NCBI RefSeq assembly: GCF_009617585.1
Contig: NZ_WIXI01000022.1
Coordinates: 186,001 to 250,000, forward strand
DNA: 64,000 bases
Origin: Endobacterium cereale
GTDB taxonomy: Bacteria > Pseudomonadota > Alphaproteobacteria > Rhizobiales > Rhizobiaceae
Reading direction: 5' to 3'
Positions 20,390-28,658 of this stretch are shown piece by piece. The notes under the pieces are model-generated. The model saw nothing but the letters and a program-made list of their open reading frames with translations. It had not been told where the DNA came from and made no database searches. The translations under genes were made by a program, and so were the position numbers. Positions within the stretch are counted from its first letter, which is position 1; each line of letters opens with the position of its first letter.

Positions 20390-20418
20390 CTTGCAGCGGA
20401 GCGGCTTATTTCCCATAT
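20390..20418 (+). promoter_or_regulatory. Heat-shock (sigma-32/RpoH-like) promoter of hsp20
   Basis: CTTGCAG (20390-20396), a 14-bp spacer and TCCCATAT (20411-20418) fit the sigma-32 pattern CTTGAAA-N13-15-CCCCATNT closely. The predicted transcript would begin near 20425 and start just before the two leader hairpins. Read by eye; not tested. Confidence 0.6.
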
Positions 20419-20429
20419 GATGTCTGAAA

Positions 20430-20480
20430 CCGCATGCCAATTTCGGGTGCGGGCATGGTCGCTTGAATTCAAGGACTGAA
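20430..20480 (+). promoter_or_regulatory. ROSE-like RNA thermometer in the hsp20 leader
   Basis: Two adjacent hairpins end at the ribosome-binding site. Hairpin A pairs CATGCC (20433-20438) with GGCATG (20452-20457). Hairpin B pairs GTC-CTTG (20458-20460, 20462-20465) with CAAG-GAC (20470-20476), leaving one bulged G at 20461. The 5' arm contains TCGCT, matching the U(U/C)GCU of ROSE elements, and faces the AAGGA Shine-Dalgarno (20471-20475), 10 nt before the ATG. In ROSE elements this weak pairing melts on heat and frees translation. The match is by motif and position. Confidence 0.8.
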
Positions 20481-20485
20481 ACGAC

Positions 20486-20911
20486 ATGAGCCGAAGCACC
20501 ACCTTCGCAAGCCCTCTCTTTTTGGGTTTCGACGCGATGGAGAAGACCCTCGAGCGCCTTGCCAAGGCGAATGACGGGTATCCGCCGTACAATATCGAGC
20601 GCATTGCTGCGGATGCGTGTGGCGTGGAGCGCCTGCGAATCACCATTGCCGTGGCCGGTTTTTCCGAAGAGGAACTTGAGGTTACCGTCGAGGAAAATCA
20701 GCTGATCATTCGCGGCCGCCAGATCGACGTACCGGACCGTGATTACCTCTATCGCGGCATTGCCGCGCGCCAGTTCCAGCGGGTGTTCGTGCTGGCAGAT
20801 GGCATGCAGGTTGGCGGCGCGGGATTGCGCAATGGATTGCTCTCGGTCGATCTCATTCGTCCGGAACCGGAGCGCATGGTGCGAAAAATTAATATTTCCG
20901 TCTCAGAGTAG
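20486..20911 (+). CDS. Small heat-shock protein (Hsp20/alpha-crystallin family)
   Basis: 141-residue ATP-independent holdase of the IbpA/HspA type. An N-terminal arm (FLGFDAMEKTLERLA) precedes the alpha-crystallin domain (YNIERIAADACGVERLRITIAVAGF through RGIAARQFQRVFVLADGMQV), with GLRNGLLSVDLIRPEPE near the end; a Glu-rich short tail follows. It is controlled by a sigma-32-like promoter and a ROSE-like leader, so it is expected to be induced by heat. It forms a unit with the DUF1150 gene 44 bp downstream. Confidence 0.95.
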   Translation: MSRSTTFASPLFLGFDAMEKTLERLAKANDGYPPYNIERIAADACGVERLRITIAVAGFSEEELEVTVEENQLIIRGRQIDVPDRDYLYRGIAARQFQRVFVLADGMQVGGAGLRNGLLSVDLIRPEPERMVRKINISVSE

Positions 20912-20955
20912 GTCAACGGCGACGATGCCGGAATGCCCTCAAGACGGAGGCTGGA

Positions 20956-21213
20956 ATGCTGCTTAAAGAAGCGACTGCGCGCCTGACGCAGAATGAACTT
21001 GTGGATCTCGGCGCCGGTGAAGTCGGCTATATCCGCAGGATGCGCTCAGAAGAAGTGTCGCGCTGTTTTCCGGAAGCTCCCGATATCGATCCGGCACTCG
21101 ACCTCTGGGCGCTGTTCGGCGCCGACGGCACGCCGATCCTTTTGAGCGACAACCGTTCCAGCACCTTCTTCAAGGCCGCGGAAGACGAATTGCGCACCGT
21201 CAGCCTTCACTAA
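20956..21213 (+). CDS. DUF1150 family protein
   Basis: 85 residues, acidic, with DLWALFGADGTPILLSDNRS near the C-terminus, the recognisable DUF1150 core. The family is of unknown function and is commonly found directly after hsp20 in alphaproteobacteria, as here. GGAGG precedes the start. A role with the small heat-shock protein is inferred from context only. Confidence 0.88.
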   Translation: MLLKEATARLTQNELVDLGAGEVGYIRRMRSEEVSRCFPEAPDIDPALDLWALFGADGTPILLSDNRSSTFFKAAEDELRTVSLH

Positions 21214-21221
21214 AAATACTT

Positions 21222-21260
21222 TGGCGCGGCTGTCTGACAACAACCGCGCCATTATTGTCT
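21222..21260 (+). terminator. Terminator-like hairpin between hsp20 unit and trmB
   Basis: GGCGCGG (21223-21229) pairs with CCGCGCC (21244-21250), extended by TGT/ACA, and is followed by ATTATTGT. It lies between convergent units (DUF1150 on plus, trmB on minus) and could serve the plus-strand transcript. The T-run is weak. Confidence 0.55.
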
Positions 21261-21279
21261 CTACCAACCTTATTGCGCG

Positions 21280-21981
21280 TCAGACGCGTTTGAAGGTGAG
21301 ATAGGCCGAGGAACGACCTTCGCGCTTGGCCTTGGCCTCATAACGCGTGCCCGGCCAGCCGGCAAAGGGCGTCAGCCAGTCCGATGGCTCTTGCGCCGTC
21401 CAGGCGAAGCCACCGTGATCGTGGCAATGCGTCAGCGTCCAGTTCACATAGGTATCGATATCCGAGGCGAAGCAGAACATGCCGCCCGGCTTCAGCACGC
21501 GGTGAAAACGGGTCAGGTTGACCTGCGAAACAAACCGACGCTTCCAGTGCTTCTTCTTCGGCCACGGGTCCGGATAGAGAAGGTCGATACGATCCACACA
21601 GGCTTCCGGCATCCAGTCCAGAAGCTGCGTGGCATCATCGGCGTAAACGCGAACATTATTCAGATCCAGTTCGCCGACGCGGCCAAGCAGTTTTGCCATC
21701 GAATTGACGAAGGGTTCCACGCCGATAAAGCCAGTTGTCGGTTCTTCCTGCGCGCGGTGCACCAGATGTTCGCCACCGCCAAAGCCGATCTCCAGGCGGG
21801 TACGTTCCGGCGTGAACGGAAACAGTTCAGCCAGATCCTTTGGTGCCTCGGCACTCAGATCGACGGAAAGCGCCGGCAGGACCGTGTCCATCGTTTCCGC
21901 CTGGCGTTCGCGCAAGGGCTTGCCCTTGCGTCTGCCGAAAAAGGCTTCGGTCGCGCGGGTGGGATGCGATGGTTCGGTCAT
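21280..21981 (-). CDS. trmB: tRNA (guanine-N7-)-methyltransferase
   Basis: 233 residues. SAM-binding [11 protein letters not shown], the [13 protein letters not shown] helix and the family signature [16 protein letters not shown] identify TrmB, which methylates G46 in the tRNA variable loop. Downstream of metK on the same strand, though a hairpin terminator lies between. The start at 21981 fits the N-terminal length of rhizobial homologues. Confidence 0.96.
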   Translation of the reverse strand: MTEPSHPTRATEAFFGRRKGKPLRERQAETMDTVLPALSVDLSAEAPKDLAELFPFTPERTRLEIGFGGGEHLVHRAQEEPTTGFIGVEPFVNSMAKLLGRVGELDLNNVRVYADDATQLLDWMPEACVDRIDLLYPDPWPKKKHWKRRFVSQVNLTRFHRVLKPGGMFCFASDIDTYVNWTLTHCHDHGGFAWTAQEPSDWLTPFAGWPGTRYEAKAKREGRSSAYLTFKRV

Positions 21982-22000
21982 GGTCGGTCTTTCGAAATCA

Positions 22001-22035
22001 AAAAGCGGATATCTCCGCGAAGAGATACCCGCTTT
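22001..22035 (-). terminator. Terminator-like hairpin after metK
   Basis: AAGCGG-TATCTC pairs with GAGATA-CCGCTT (one internal mismatch, 6-nt loop). On the minus strand it is followed by TTTTTGATTT, about 32 bp after the metK stop and before trmB. It may be a full or partial terminator of metK. Confidence 0.7.
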
Positions 22036-22066
22036 ACAGTTTTTTGCGATGGTCCGTAAAGGCCGA

Positions 22067-23311
22067 TCAGCCGACCTTCAGGGCTTCCTTTAGCGGCTTC
22101 ACGAGATCGGTCTTCTCCCAGGAGAAGGAACCGTCACGGCCGTTCTTGCGGCCGAAATGGCCGTAGGATGCGGTCTTGGCATAGATCGGCTTGTTGAGGT
22201 CGAGGTGACGACGAATGCCGCCCGGCGACAGGTCCATGGTCTTGCGGATGGCCGCTTCAACCTGGTCTTCGGTGACATTGTTGCCGGTGCCGTGCAGATC
22301 GACATAGATCGACAGCGGCTGGGCAATGCCGATCGCGTAGGAGATCTGGATCGTGCAACGCTCGGCAAAGCCGGCTGCGACCACGTTCTTTGCAAGGTAC
22401 CGGGCGGCATAGGCTGCCGAACGGTCGACCTTGGTCGTGTCCTTGCCGGAGAATGCGCCGCCGCCATGCGGGGCCGCACCGCCATAGGTGTCGACGATGA
22501 TCTTGCGGCCAGTGAGGCCTGCATCACCATCCGGGCCACCGATGACGAACTTGCCGGTCGGATTGATGTACCACTTGCAATCCGCATCGATCGGCAGGTC
22601 GCCAATGGCTTCGCGGATAAAGGGTTCGACAACCTGGCGAACCTTCTTCGAATCCCAGCTGGTATCGAGATGCTGCGTGGACAGAACGATCGAGGCGACA
22701 CCCGCCGGCATGCCGTTTTCGTAACGCACCGTCACCTGGCTCTTGGCGTCCGGGCCAAGCTTGCCGGCATCGCCCTCGCCCTTCTTGCGGGCGGCGGCGA
22801 GCAGCGCGAGGATCTTGTGTGCGTAATAGATAGGGGCCGGCATCAGATCCGGCGTTTCCTTGCAGGCGTAACCGAACATGATGCCCTGGTCGCCGGCTCC
22901 CTCGTCACCCTGCTGGTCGGCTGCGCTATCGACGCCCTGCGCGATGTCGGCCGACTGAGAATGAAGAAGTACGTCGATCTTGGCGGTCTTCCAGTGGAAA
23001 CCGTCCTGTTCGTAACCGATGTCACGAATGGCCTTGCGCGCGGCAGACTTGAACTTCGACGGATTGATGACGTCGTCGCCGTTCTTGTCCTTCTTCATCA
23101 GGCTGGGCGGCAGGCGAACCTCACCGGCAATCACGACGCGATTGGTGGTCGCCAGCGTTTCGCAGGCAACACGCACCGTCCAGGGATTGACCCCCGTCTT
23201 TACGGCTTCGCGATAGACCAGATCGACGATCTCGTCGGAAATACGATCGCAAACCTTGTCCGGATGGCCTTCAGCAACGGATTCGCTGGTGAAGAGGTAG
23301 TTGGCACGCAT
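22067..23311 (-). CDS. metK: S-adenosylmethionine synthetase
   Basis: 414 residues. It makes SAM from methionine and ATP. Seen: [16 protein letters not shown] (ATP-binding region), [19 protein letters not shown] (signature 1) and [16 protein letters not shown] (signature 2). Start 23311 gives the conserved N-terminus [16 protein letters not shown] with GAGGGG upstream; the open frame extends further but without support. The leader carries an 18-bp palindrome (23384-23401) that may be a methionine-pathway operator. Confidence 0.97.
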   Translation of the reverse strand: MRANYLFTSESVAEGHPDKVCDRISDEIVDLVYREAVKTGVNPWTVRVACETLATTNRVVIAGEVRLPPSLMKKDKNGDDVINPSKFKSAARKAIRDIGYEQDGFHWKTAKIDVLLHSQSADIAQGVDSAADQQGDEGAGDQGIMFGYACKETPDLMPAPIYYAHKILALLAAARKKGEGDAGKLGPDAKSQVTVRYENGMPAGVASIVLSTQHLDTSWDSKKVRQVVEPFIREAIGDLPIDADCKWYINPTGKFVIGGPDGDAGLTGRKIIVDTYGGAAPHGGGAFSGKDTTKVDRSAAYAARYLAKNVVAAGFAERCTIQISYAIGIAQPLSIYVDLHGTGNNVTEDQVEAAIRKTMDLSPGGIRRHLDLNKPIYAKTASYGHFGRKNGRDGSFSWEKTDLVKPLKEALKVG

Positions 23312-23383
23312 GTTGGGATTCCCCTCAAGAACAACTCGGCGAATGTGTAGTGACTTCGTCCTTTGAAGACAAGAACACAACGA

Positions 23384-23401
23384 CATAAATATATCTTTAT
23401 G
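23384..23401. promoter_or_regulatory. Palindromic operator candidate upstream of metK
   Basis: CATAAATATATCTTTATG is an inverted repeat (CATAAA / TTTATG) 73 bp before the metK start. On the minus strand the core reads ATAAAGATATATTTAT. From memory this is close to the AT-rich palindrome bound by SahR, the SAH-responsive ArsR-type repressor of methionine genes. No sahR gene is in the window; the assignment is tentative. Confidence 0.45.
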
Positions 23402-23466
23402 CGATGATTTCGCGAAAATGAGGCAGGCTTGCGACAGTCGGAAGCCATGAATCGTCGGCCGACAAT

Positions 23467-23493
23467 AAAAAAGCGGCCGTGAGGCCGCTTTCA
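23467..23493 (-). terminator. Rho-independent terminator of the PhrR-like regulator gene
   Basis: On the minus strand AAAGCGGCC pairs with GGCCGCTTT around TCAC, followed by TTTTTATTG. It lies about 26 bp after the regulator stop and upstream of the metK promoter region. Confidence 0.85.
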
Positions 23494-23518
23494 AATACGC
23501 AGTCTTGGGAGGAAAGCG

Positions 23519-23938
23519 TTATTCGGTATCTGCTTCGGCGGCGAGCGCCTTGACCAGATCAACCAGACGGCGACGAACCTTCGGGTCGGAAATCTTTACG
23601 AACGCGCGGTTGAGTTGCAGACCTTCCGAGGAGGACAGGAAGTCGACAACATAGTTCGAGCTGGACGCTTCAGCCATTCCGGACTGGCCATTGATCTGGT
23701 CGCCGGGCGCATCTTCGAAGAAGAACGACACCGGTACATTCAGTATGCTCGAAATATTCTGCAGGCGGCTGGCACCTACACGATTGGTACCCTTCTCGTA
23801 TTTCTGGATCTGCTGGAAAGTAATGCCAAGGCTTTCGCCCAGCTTTTCCTGACTCATACCCAGCATCGTGCGACGAAGACGAATACGACTACCAACATGA
23901 ATGTCAATCGGATTCGGCTTCTTCTTATTTTCAATCAT
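23519..23938 (-). CDS. XRE-family transcriptional regulator (PhrR-like)
   Basis: 139 residues. The Cro/CI helix-turn-helix lies at about residues 14-68 (VGSRIRLRRTMLGMSQEKLG, GITFQQIQKYEKGTNRVGAS, LNVPVSFFF). A variable acidic linker and a C-terminal helical segment (KVRRRLVDLVKALAAE) follow. It resembles the PhrR/SinR-like regulators found beside metK or lnt in rhizobia, some linked to low-pH and stress response. Targets are not evident here. It has its own terminator. Confidence 0.88.
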   Translation of the reverse strand: MIENKKKPNPIDIHVGSRIRLRRTMLGMSQEKLGESLGITFQQIQKYEKGTNRVGASRLQNISSILNVPVSFFFEDAPGDQINGQSGMAEASSSNYVVDFLSSSEGLQLNRAFVKISDPKVRRRLVDLVKALAAEADTE

Positions 23939-24090
23939 CTCACAGTCCTAGTTAGGTTGCTATCAATCCCCATAACCCGTATCCCGTGTGTAGATAGGCT
24001 CATTGCTAATTTAGCTGCACGCAACATAAACGAGGAAGCATATGGCAACACGATAGGCTGCGAACACTATGCAATTTTGGGGGTTTTTGG

Positions 24091-25692
24091 TCAATTGACG
24101 CGAGATTTAAAACCCTGACGGGAAATCGCTGCAATCAGAAACATTGCAGCCGCAATCAACCATAGGTGCGTTTGACGGCTGAAATTGTTCCAATGAGAGA
24201 CAGCTCCACCACCAATGGTAGAATCAATCACGCTTTTGTGATTAAGATCTAAACCTGTTGATATACGTCCGAAGGGGTCTACCACCGCCGATATGCCGTT
24301 GTTGGCATCCCGAATCAACGGAAGACCCGTCTCGATTGCACGCACCCGCGCCTGCTGAAAATGCTGGTATGGACCCGGCGTGATGCCGAACCATGCATCG
24401 TTTGTTATATTGAGGATAACACTCGCCTTTTCGGCTTCAAGAGAAATTTCGTCCGGAAAAATCGCCTCATAGCAGATCAGCGGATAGAAGCTGACACCGG
24501 ACGGCAGCGTGATCAGCGACCGACGGCTACCCGCCGTATAACCACCCGGCATATCGACGACATTGCCGACGCCGATAGAGTTAAAGAAGTCTTCGTAGGG
24601 CAGGTACTCGCCGAAAGGTGTTAAATGCACCTTGTCGCTGGCGCCGATAATCTGGCCCTGACTGTCAATTGCGTAGACCGAATTGTAATAACGCGGCGGC
24701 CGCCCCGGCCCGGCATCTTCGGCGCGAACGGCACCGGCAATCAACACCTGGCCGTCCTGCAGAACATCGGCGATGCGCGCCAGGGCGTCCTGGTTCTGTG
24801 TGAGGATGAAGGGCAATGACGTTTCCGGCCAGACGATCACATCGGGCCGCTTGACGCCCTCGGACGGTGGAGCAGAACTGAGCGCCAGATGCTCCTCGAA
24901 GATCGCCACACGATCGCTATTGTCCATCTTGCGGGCCTGGTCGATGACCGGCTGAACGAGGCGCACGGAGACATCCTGCTGCGGCCGCGCTGCCATCATT
25001 GCATCCGCGCCATGCAAGCGCCATGCGCCATAACCGAGATGAGCGGCAAACAGCAGGACGGCGATCGCCAGACCACCGACCATCCCCTTGCGGGTACCGA
25101 TCAATGCGGGAGCCGCAAAGATAAAGACGGCGAGCATGGAGAGGCCGCCAATGCCGACGATGCCGGCCGATTGCATCATCATGGGGATCGGCATGATGCC
25201 ATAGGCGATCGTGTTCCACGGAAAGCCGGTGAGAATGAAGCTGCGCAGCCATTCACCGATGCCGAAGCCAAGCGACAGTGCCGCCAGCCGGCCTAGACCA
25301 TCGGACCAGAGGATGCCGGCAATCGCCGCCGCCAGCCCGTAAAAAAGCGCAAGATAGGCAGGCAGACCGAAAACGGCGAGCGGCAGCGCCCAGGCAAACT
25401 CATCGGAATCCACCAGCAGCGCATTGCCGAGCCACCAAAGGCCGGCCACGAAATACCCGAAGCCGAACAGCCAGCCGAGAATGAAGGTGGAGCGGAAACG
25501 CCGGAAGAACCCGCCTTCCGAGCCCGCAGTCGAGCCATCCATCAGCCAGACCAGAAGCGTGAAGGAAACGAAGAAGGCGGCAAAAAAGCCCACCGGCGGC
25601 AGCGCCAGGGCACCGATTGCACCGGCCGCAATCGCCAAAAGCGCCCTTTGCCAGCCCCATAGAAGCATGACCTTGCCTGCAAGCCGCTCCAT
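24091..25692 (-). CDS. lnt: Apolipoprotein N-acyltransferase
   Basis: 533-residue inner-membrane enzyme that adds the third acyl chain to lipoproteins. About six N-terminal membrane segments (1-215) precede a periplasmic nitrilase-like domain. The catalytic triad context is visible: Glu in VWPETSLPF, Lys in SDKVHLTPFGEYLPYE and Cys in YPLICYEAIFPDE. A C-terminal membrane helix closes the protein. It lies downstream of corC on the same strand, as in many proteobacteria; a terminator lies between the two genes. Confidence 0.96.
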   Translation of the reverse strand: MERLAGKVMLLWGWQRALLAIAAGAIGALALPPVGFFAAFFVSFTLLVWLMDGSTAGSEGGFFRRFRSTFILGWLFGFGYFVAGLWWLGNALLVDSDEFAWALPLAVFGLPAYLALFYGLAAAIAGILWSDGLGRLAALSLGFGIGEWLRSFILTGFPWNTIAYGIMPIPMMMQSAGIVGIGGLSMLAVFIFAAPALIGTRKGMVGGLAIAVLLFAAHLGYGAWRLHGADAMMAARPQQDVSVRLVQPVIDQARKMDNSDRVAIFEEHLALSSAPPSEGVKRPDVIVWPETSLPFILTQNQDALARIADVLQDGQVLIAGAVRAEDAGPGRPPRYYNSVYAIDSQGQIIGASDKVHLTPFGEYLPYEDFFNSIGVGNVVDMPGGYTAGSRRSLITLPSGVSFYPLICYEAIFPDEISLEAEKASVILNITNDAWFGITPGPYQHFQQARVRAIETGLPLIRDANNGISAVVDPFGRISTGLDLNHKSVIDSTIGGGAVSHWNNFSRQTHLWLIAAAMFLIAAISRQGFKSRVN

Positions 25693-25793
25693 TCACACCC
25701 TCATATCGCCCGAATCAAACCCGCGGCAGTGTTCCAAAAAAACCGCCTCTTGTCGTGCAGCTTGTCCGTGCAGTTTTCCGAAGGCCTTGAACG

Positions 25794-25823
25794 CAAAACG
25801 GCACGCCGTGGCGTGCCGTTTTG
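25794..25823 (-). terminator. Rho-independent terminator after corC
   Basis: A long perfect stem (CAAAACGGCACGCC with GGCGTGCCGTTTTG, 2-nt loop centre) lies 20 bp after the corC stop and before lnt. The A/T ends of the stem give a T-run on either strand. Confidence 0.8.
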
Positions 25824-25842
25824 GTTTGTTGGTTCAGGCACA

Positions 25843-27033
25843 TCAGGTGCGCGGCTGCTCCACGCGCGGCGATTGCTGGGGCACGATACCGTTGATCGGC
25901 GTCACGTCGGATCCGGCGGAAACATCGACTTCCGGACCGTGCTCAAGATCACTCTTGATACGACGACGGGCAGCGGCACGCTTGCGAAGGATGCGGACGC
26001 GCTTGATGCGACGCGGATCGGCCTCGAGGATCTGGAATTCAAAGCCCGGAACTGCCTGCACGACTTCGCCACGCACCGGGATTCGACCCAGCGCGGAGAA
26101 AATAAGGCCGCCGAGCGTATCGACGTCTTCGAGCTGCACACGCACATCGAAATCTGGTCCGATCGCCTCGGAGATTTCTTCCAACTCGACGCGGGCATCG
26201 GCGACGAACACATCGTCGCTGACCTGCGAGAACATGACTTCGTCATCGTCATGTTCGTCCTCGACATCGCCGATGACCATCTCGACGATATCCTCGTGGC
26301 TGACGAGACCGTCGGTACCGCCATATTCATCGATGACCAGCGCCATCTGCGTGCGCGCGGCCTGCATGCTGCTCAAAAGTTCGGAAGCGAGCATGGACGG
26401 TGGCACAAACAGGATTTTTCGCACGAGGCCAGCATCGGCAACCGTCTTGGTGAGATCGACGCGGCCGAGATCGAAAGCGGCCTTGGCAGTGCGCACAGGC
26501 TTTTCGGCCACGTCGCCATCTGCTGCGACATCCACCTGCACGGTGCGCGGCGCAGCGCCACGGCGCTTGTTGCGTGCCTGCTTGGCCAGATAGGAGAGAA
26601 GGTCGCGGATATGCACCATGCCGCGCGGATCATCCAGCGTATCGGCATAGACCGGCATGCGCGAACGCCCGGTTTCCTCGAAATGGATCAGAAGGTCGCC
26701 GAGTGTCATCGTCATGTCGACGGCTTCGATATCGGCGCGGGGGATCATCACATCTTCAACGCGGACTTCGCGGAAGCGCAGGATGTTGTGCAGCATCGCC
26801 CGCTCTTCGGGCGAGAACGCGTTGCTGACGGCCGCATCGGTCAGCAGCGCGTCGGCCAGGTCCTCACGCAGTCTTTCGCCCTGCGAGGGCCTCAGCAGCC
26901 GGACGGCGCGAGACCAGAAGGACGACTGGGTGCGGTTGGAATTTTCGTGACGTACCGGACTTCCGCCCTCTTCTGAGGAGGACGATTCCGCATTGCCGTC
27001 ACGGGCGGCAGCATTGCTCGAATGATCGTTCAT
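25843..27033 (-). CDS. corC: CBS/CorC_HlyC-domain protein (hemolysin-C/CorC family)
   Basis: 396 residues, cytoplasmic. A low-complexity acidic/Ser N-terminus (1-45) precedes an FSPEERAMLHNILRFREVRVEDVMIPRADI segment. Two CBS motifs follow (VYADTLDDPRGMVHIRDLL and ALVIDEYGGTDGLVSHEDIVE) and then a CorC_HlyC domain with DTLGGLIFSALGRIPVRGE. The family is linked to Mg/Co efflux or membrane integrity. The conserved neighbours ybeY and phoH lie upstream (ybeY 9 bp away). An insertion of about 50 residues sits between the CBS motifs (KRRGAAPRTVQVDVAADGD). Confidence 0.93.
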   Translation of the reverse strand: MNDHSSNAAARDGNAESSSSEEGGSPVRHENSNRTQSSFWSRAVRLLRPSQGERLREDLADALLTDAAVSNAFSPEERAMLHNILRFREVRVEDVMIPRADIEAVDMTMTLGDLLIHFEETGRSRMPVYADTLDDPRGMVHIRDLLSYLAKQARNKRRGAAPRTVQVDVAADGDVAEKPVRTAKAAFDLGRVDLTKTVADAGLVRKILFVPPSMLASELLSSMQAARTQMALVIDEYGGTDGLVSHEDIVEMVIGDVEDEHDDDEVMFSQVSDDVFVADARVELEEISEAIGPDFDVRVQLEDVDTLGGLIFSALGRIPVRGEVVQAVPGFEFQILEADPRRIKRVRILRKRAAARRRIKSDLEHGPEVDVSAGSDVTPINGIVPQQSPRVEQPRT

Positions 27034-27042
27034 TGTTCCAGA

Positions 27043-27552
27043 CTATATTATCGGGTCTTGTCCCGCATAAGGGTCAGATAAGCCAAGTGTGGCCAAAATG
27101 CGAGTCTCCAGTCCCTCCATCTCTTCCGCCTCCTCCTTTTCGAGGTGGTCGTAACCGAAGAGATGCAGAAACCCGTGCACCATCAGATGCGTCAGATGAT
27201 CGTCGAAATCCTTGTCGAGATCAACCGCCTCGCGTGCAACGGTTTCGCGTGCAATCACGATATCACCCAGCATGGGGCCGGGTTTACCACCCGGTTGCAG
27301 CGGATAGGCAGGGAATGACAAGACATTGGTCGGCTTATCTTTTTGCCGCCATTCGGCATTGATCTGCCGAATGGATTCGTCGTCGGTAAAGACGAGAGAA
27401 ATTTCTATCGGCAGCGGCGGAAAAGGCTGTTTTTCGTGTTCCGAAAGATAGGTAGCGGCGGCCTGGAGCACCTTTTCGCTGATTGCGTAGAGGGTTTCTT
27501 CGTCCGGCCAGCCGCCTTCTTCGACGCTGATCTGTATATCGAGTTCGGGCAT
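27043..27552 (-). CDS. ybeY: Endoribonuclease YbeY
   Basis: 169 residues. Zinc motif HGFLHLFGYDH is intact, with RQKDKPTNVLSFPAYP upstream. YbeY acts in 16S rRNA 3' maturation and 70S quality control. The start at 27552 gives the family N-terminus MPELDIQISVEE and places the gene 16 bp after phoH. The long N-terminal extension in the open frame overlaps phoH and is not real. Confidence 0.95.
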   Translation of the reverse strand: MPELDIQISVEEGGWPDEETLYAISEKVLQAAATYLSEHEKQPFPPLPIEISLVFTDDESIRQINAEWRQKDKPTNVLSFPAYPLQPGGKPGPMLGDIVIARETVAREAVDLDKDFDDHLTHLMVHGFLHLFGYDHLEKEEAEEMEGLETRILATLGLSDPYAGQDPII

Positions 27553-27568
27553 AAAAATTCTCGACCGC

Positions 27569-28627
27569 TTATCTGCGGTCGAGATCCTCGCTTTCCTCAT
27601 GGACGGCATATTGCGCGTCATAGGCACGCACGATGCGCCCAACCAGCGGGTGACGCACGACATCCGTATCCTGGAAGCGGATGACGGAAAGCCCTTCGAC
27701 ACCCTTCAGGATATGCAGCGCCTCCACCAGACCGGATTTCACGCCGCGCGGAAGATCGACCTGGCTCGGGTCACCGGTGATGATCATGCGACCGTTTTCA
27801 CCCAGACGCGTCAGAAACATCTTCATCTGCATGGATGTGGTGTTCTGCGCTTCGTCGAGGATGATGGCGGCGTTGGACAGCGTGCGGCCACGCATGAAAG
27901 CCAGTGGCGCGATTTCGATGACACCAGCGGTGATCGCACGATCCACCTTGTCGGCCGGGATCATGTCGTAAAGCGCATCGTAAAGCGGACGCAGATAGGG
28001 ATCGACCTTTTCCTTCATGTCGCCCGGCAGGAAGCCAAGGCGCTCGCCTGCTTCGACAGCGGGGCGCGTGAGGATGATCTTGTCGACGGCGCCGCGTTCC
28101 AGAAGCTGGGCGGCGTGGGCGCAGGCGAGATAGGTCTTGCCCGTGCCGGCTGGGCCGACGCCAAAAACCAACTCGGTACGCTCAAGGGCACGCATATACG
28201 CGTCCTGCGTCGGCGTGCGGGCCTGAATGGTCTTCTTCTTGGTGGAAATCTGGCTCATCGACAGCCGCGCCTTCTTTTCCAGCGTCGGCAGTTGCAGCTG
28301 ATCGTCGGCCGCCTGCGCCATGCGAATGGCGCCCTCGACGTCGGAGATTTCGACCGATCCGCCCTTTTGAAGTCGCTCGTAAAGCGTATCGAGAGCACGA
28401 CGCGCCTGATTGGTCGCCGTCACTTCGCCCGAGATCGTCACGGAATTGCCGCGGGCGCGGGCATCCACGTTGAGGCGCTGTTCCAGAAGTTTGAGGTTCT
28501 GGTCGAACTGCCCAAACAGTTCGCTGGCGAGCCTGTTGTTCTCGAACGTCAGAATGAAGTGATTTGCGTCGGTCGCGGCTGGGCGTGGCTGGCGCGCTGA
28601 TGAAGAAACCAATTCACGTTCGACCAA
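27569..28627 (-). CDS. phoH: PhoH-family ATPase
   Basis: 352 residues. N-terminal KH-like region (about 20-110) and PhoH ATPase with Walker A GPAGTGKT and Walker B IILDEAQN, plus RPAVEAGERLGFLPGDMKEK. The family is an RNA-associated helicase/ATPase that is usually coupled to ybeY, as here. It is in the conserved block miaB-phoH-ybeY-corC, transcribed leftwards. Confidence 0.96.
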   Translation of the reverse strand: MVERELVSSSARQPRPAATDANHFILTFENNRLASELFGQFDQNLKLLEQRLNVDARARGNSVTISGEVTATNQARRALDTLYERLQKGGSVEISDVEGAIRMAQAADDQLQLPTLEKKARLSMSQISTKKKTIQARTPTQDAYMRALERTELVFGVGPAGTGKTYLACAHAAQLLERGAVDKIILTRPAVEAGERLGFLPGDMKEKVDPYLRPLYDALYDMIPADKVDRAITAGVIEIAPLAFMRGRTLSNAAIILDEAQNTTSMQMKMFLTRLGENGRMIITGDPSQVDLPRGVKSGLVEALHILKGVEGLSVIRFQDTDVVRHPLVGRIVRAYDAQYAVHEESEDLDRR

Positions 28628-28658
28628 TAGGCAGGCTCCTGTTGTTGATGGTGCCTAT

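Noticed and set aside
20371..20397. GCTGCA/TGCAGC hairpin as a first stem of the ROSE element
   Set aside because: It lies within or before the sigma-32-like promoter, so it would not be part of the transcript starting near 20425.
22157..23350. 397-codon plus-strand frame opposite metK
   Set aside because: metK signatures on the other strand are intact; this frame has no family features.
23312..23466. SAM riboswitch in the metK leader
   Set aside because: I could not find the conserved cores or pseudoknot arms of SAM-I or SAM-II; the palindrome offers a simpler explanation.
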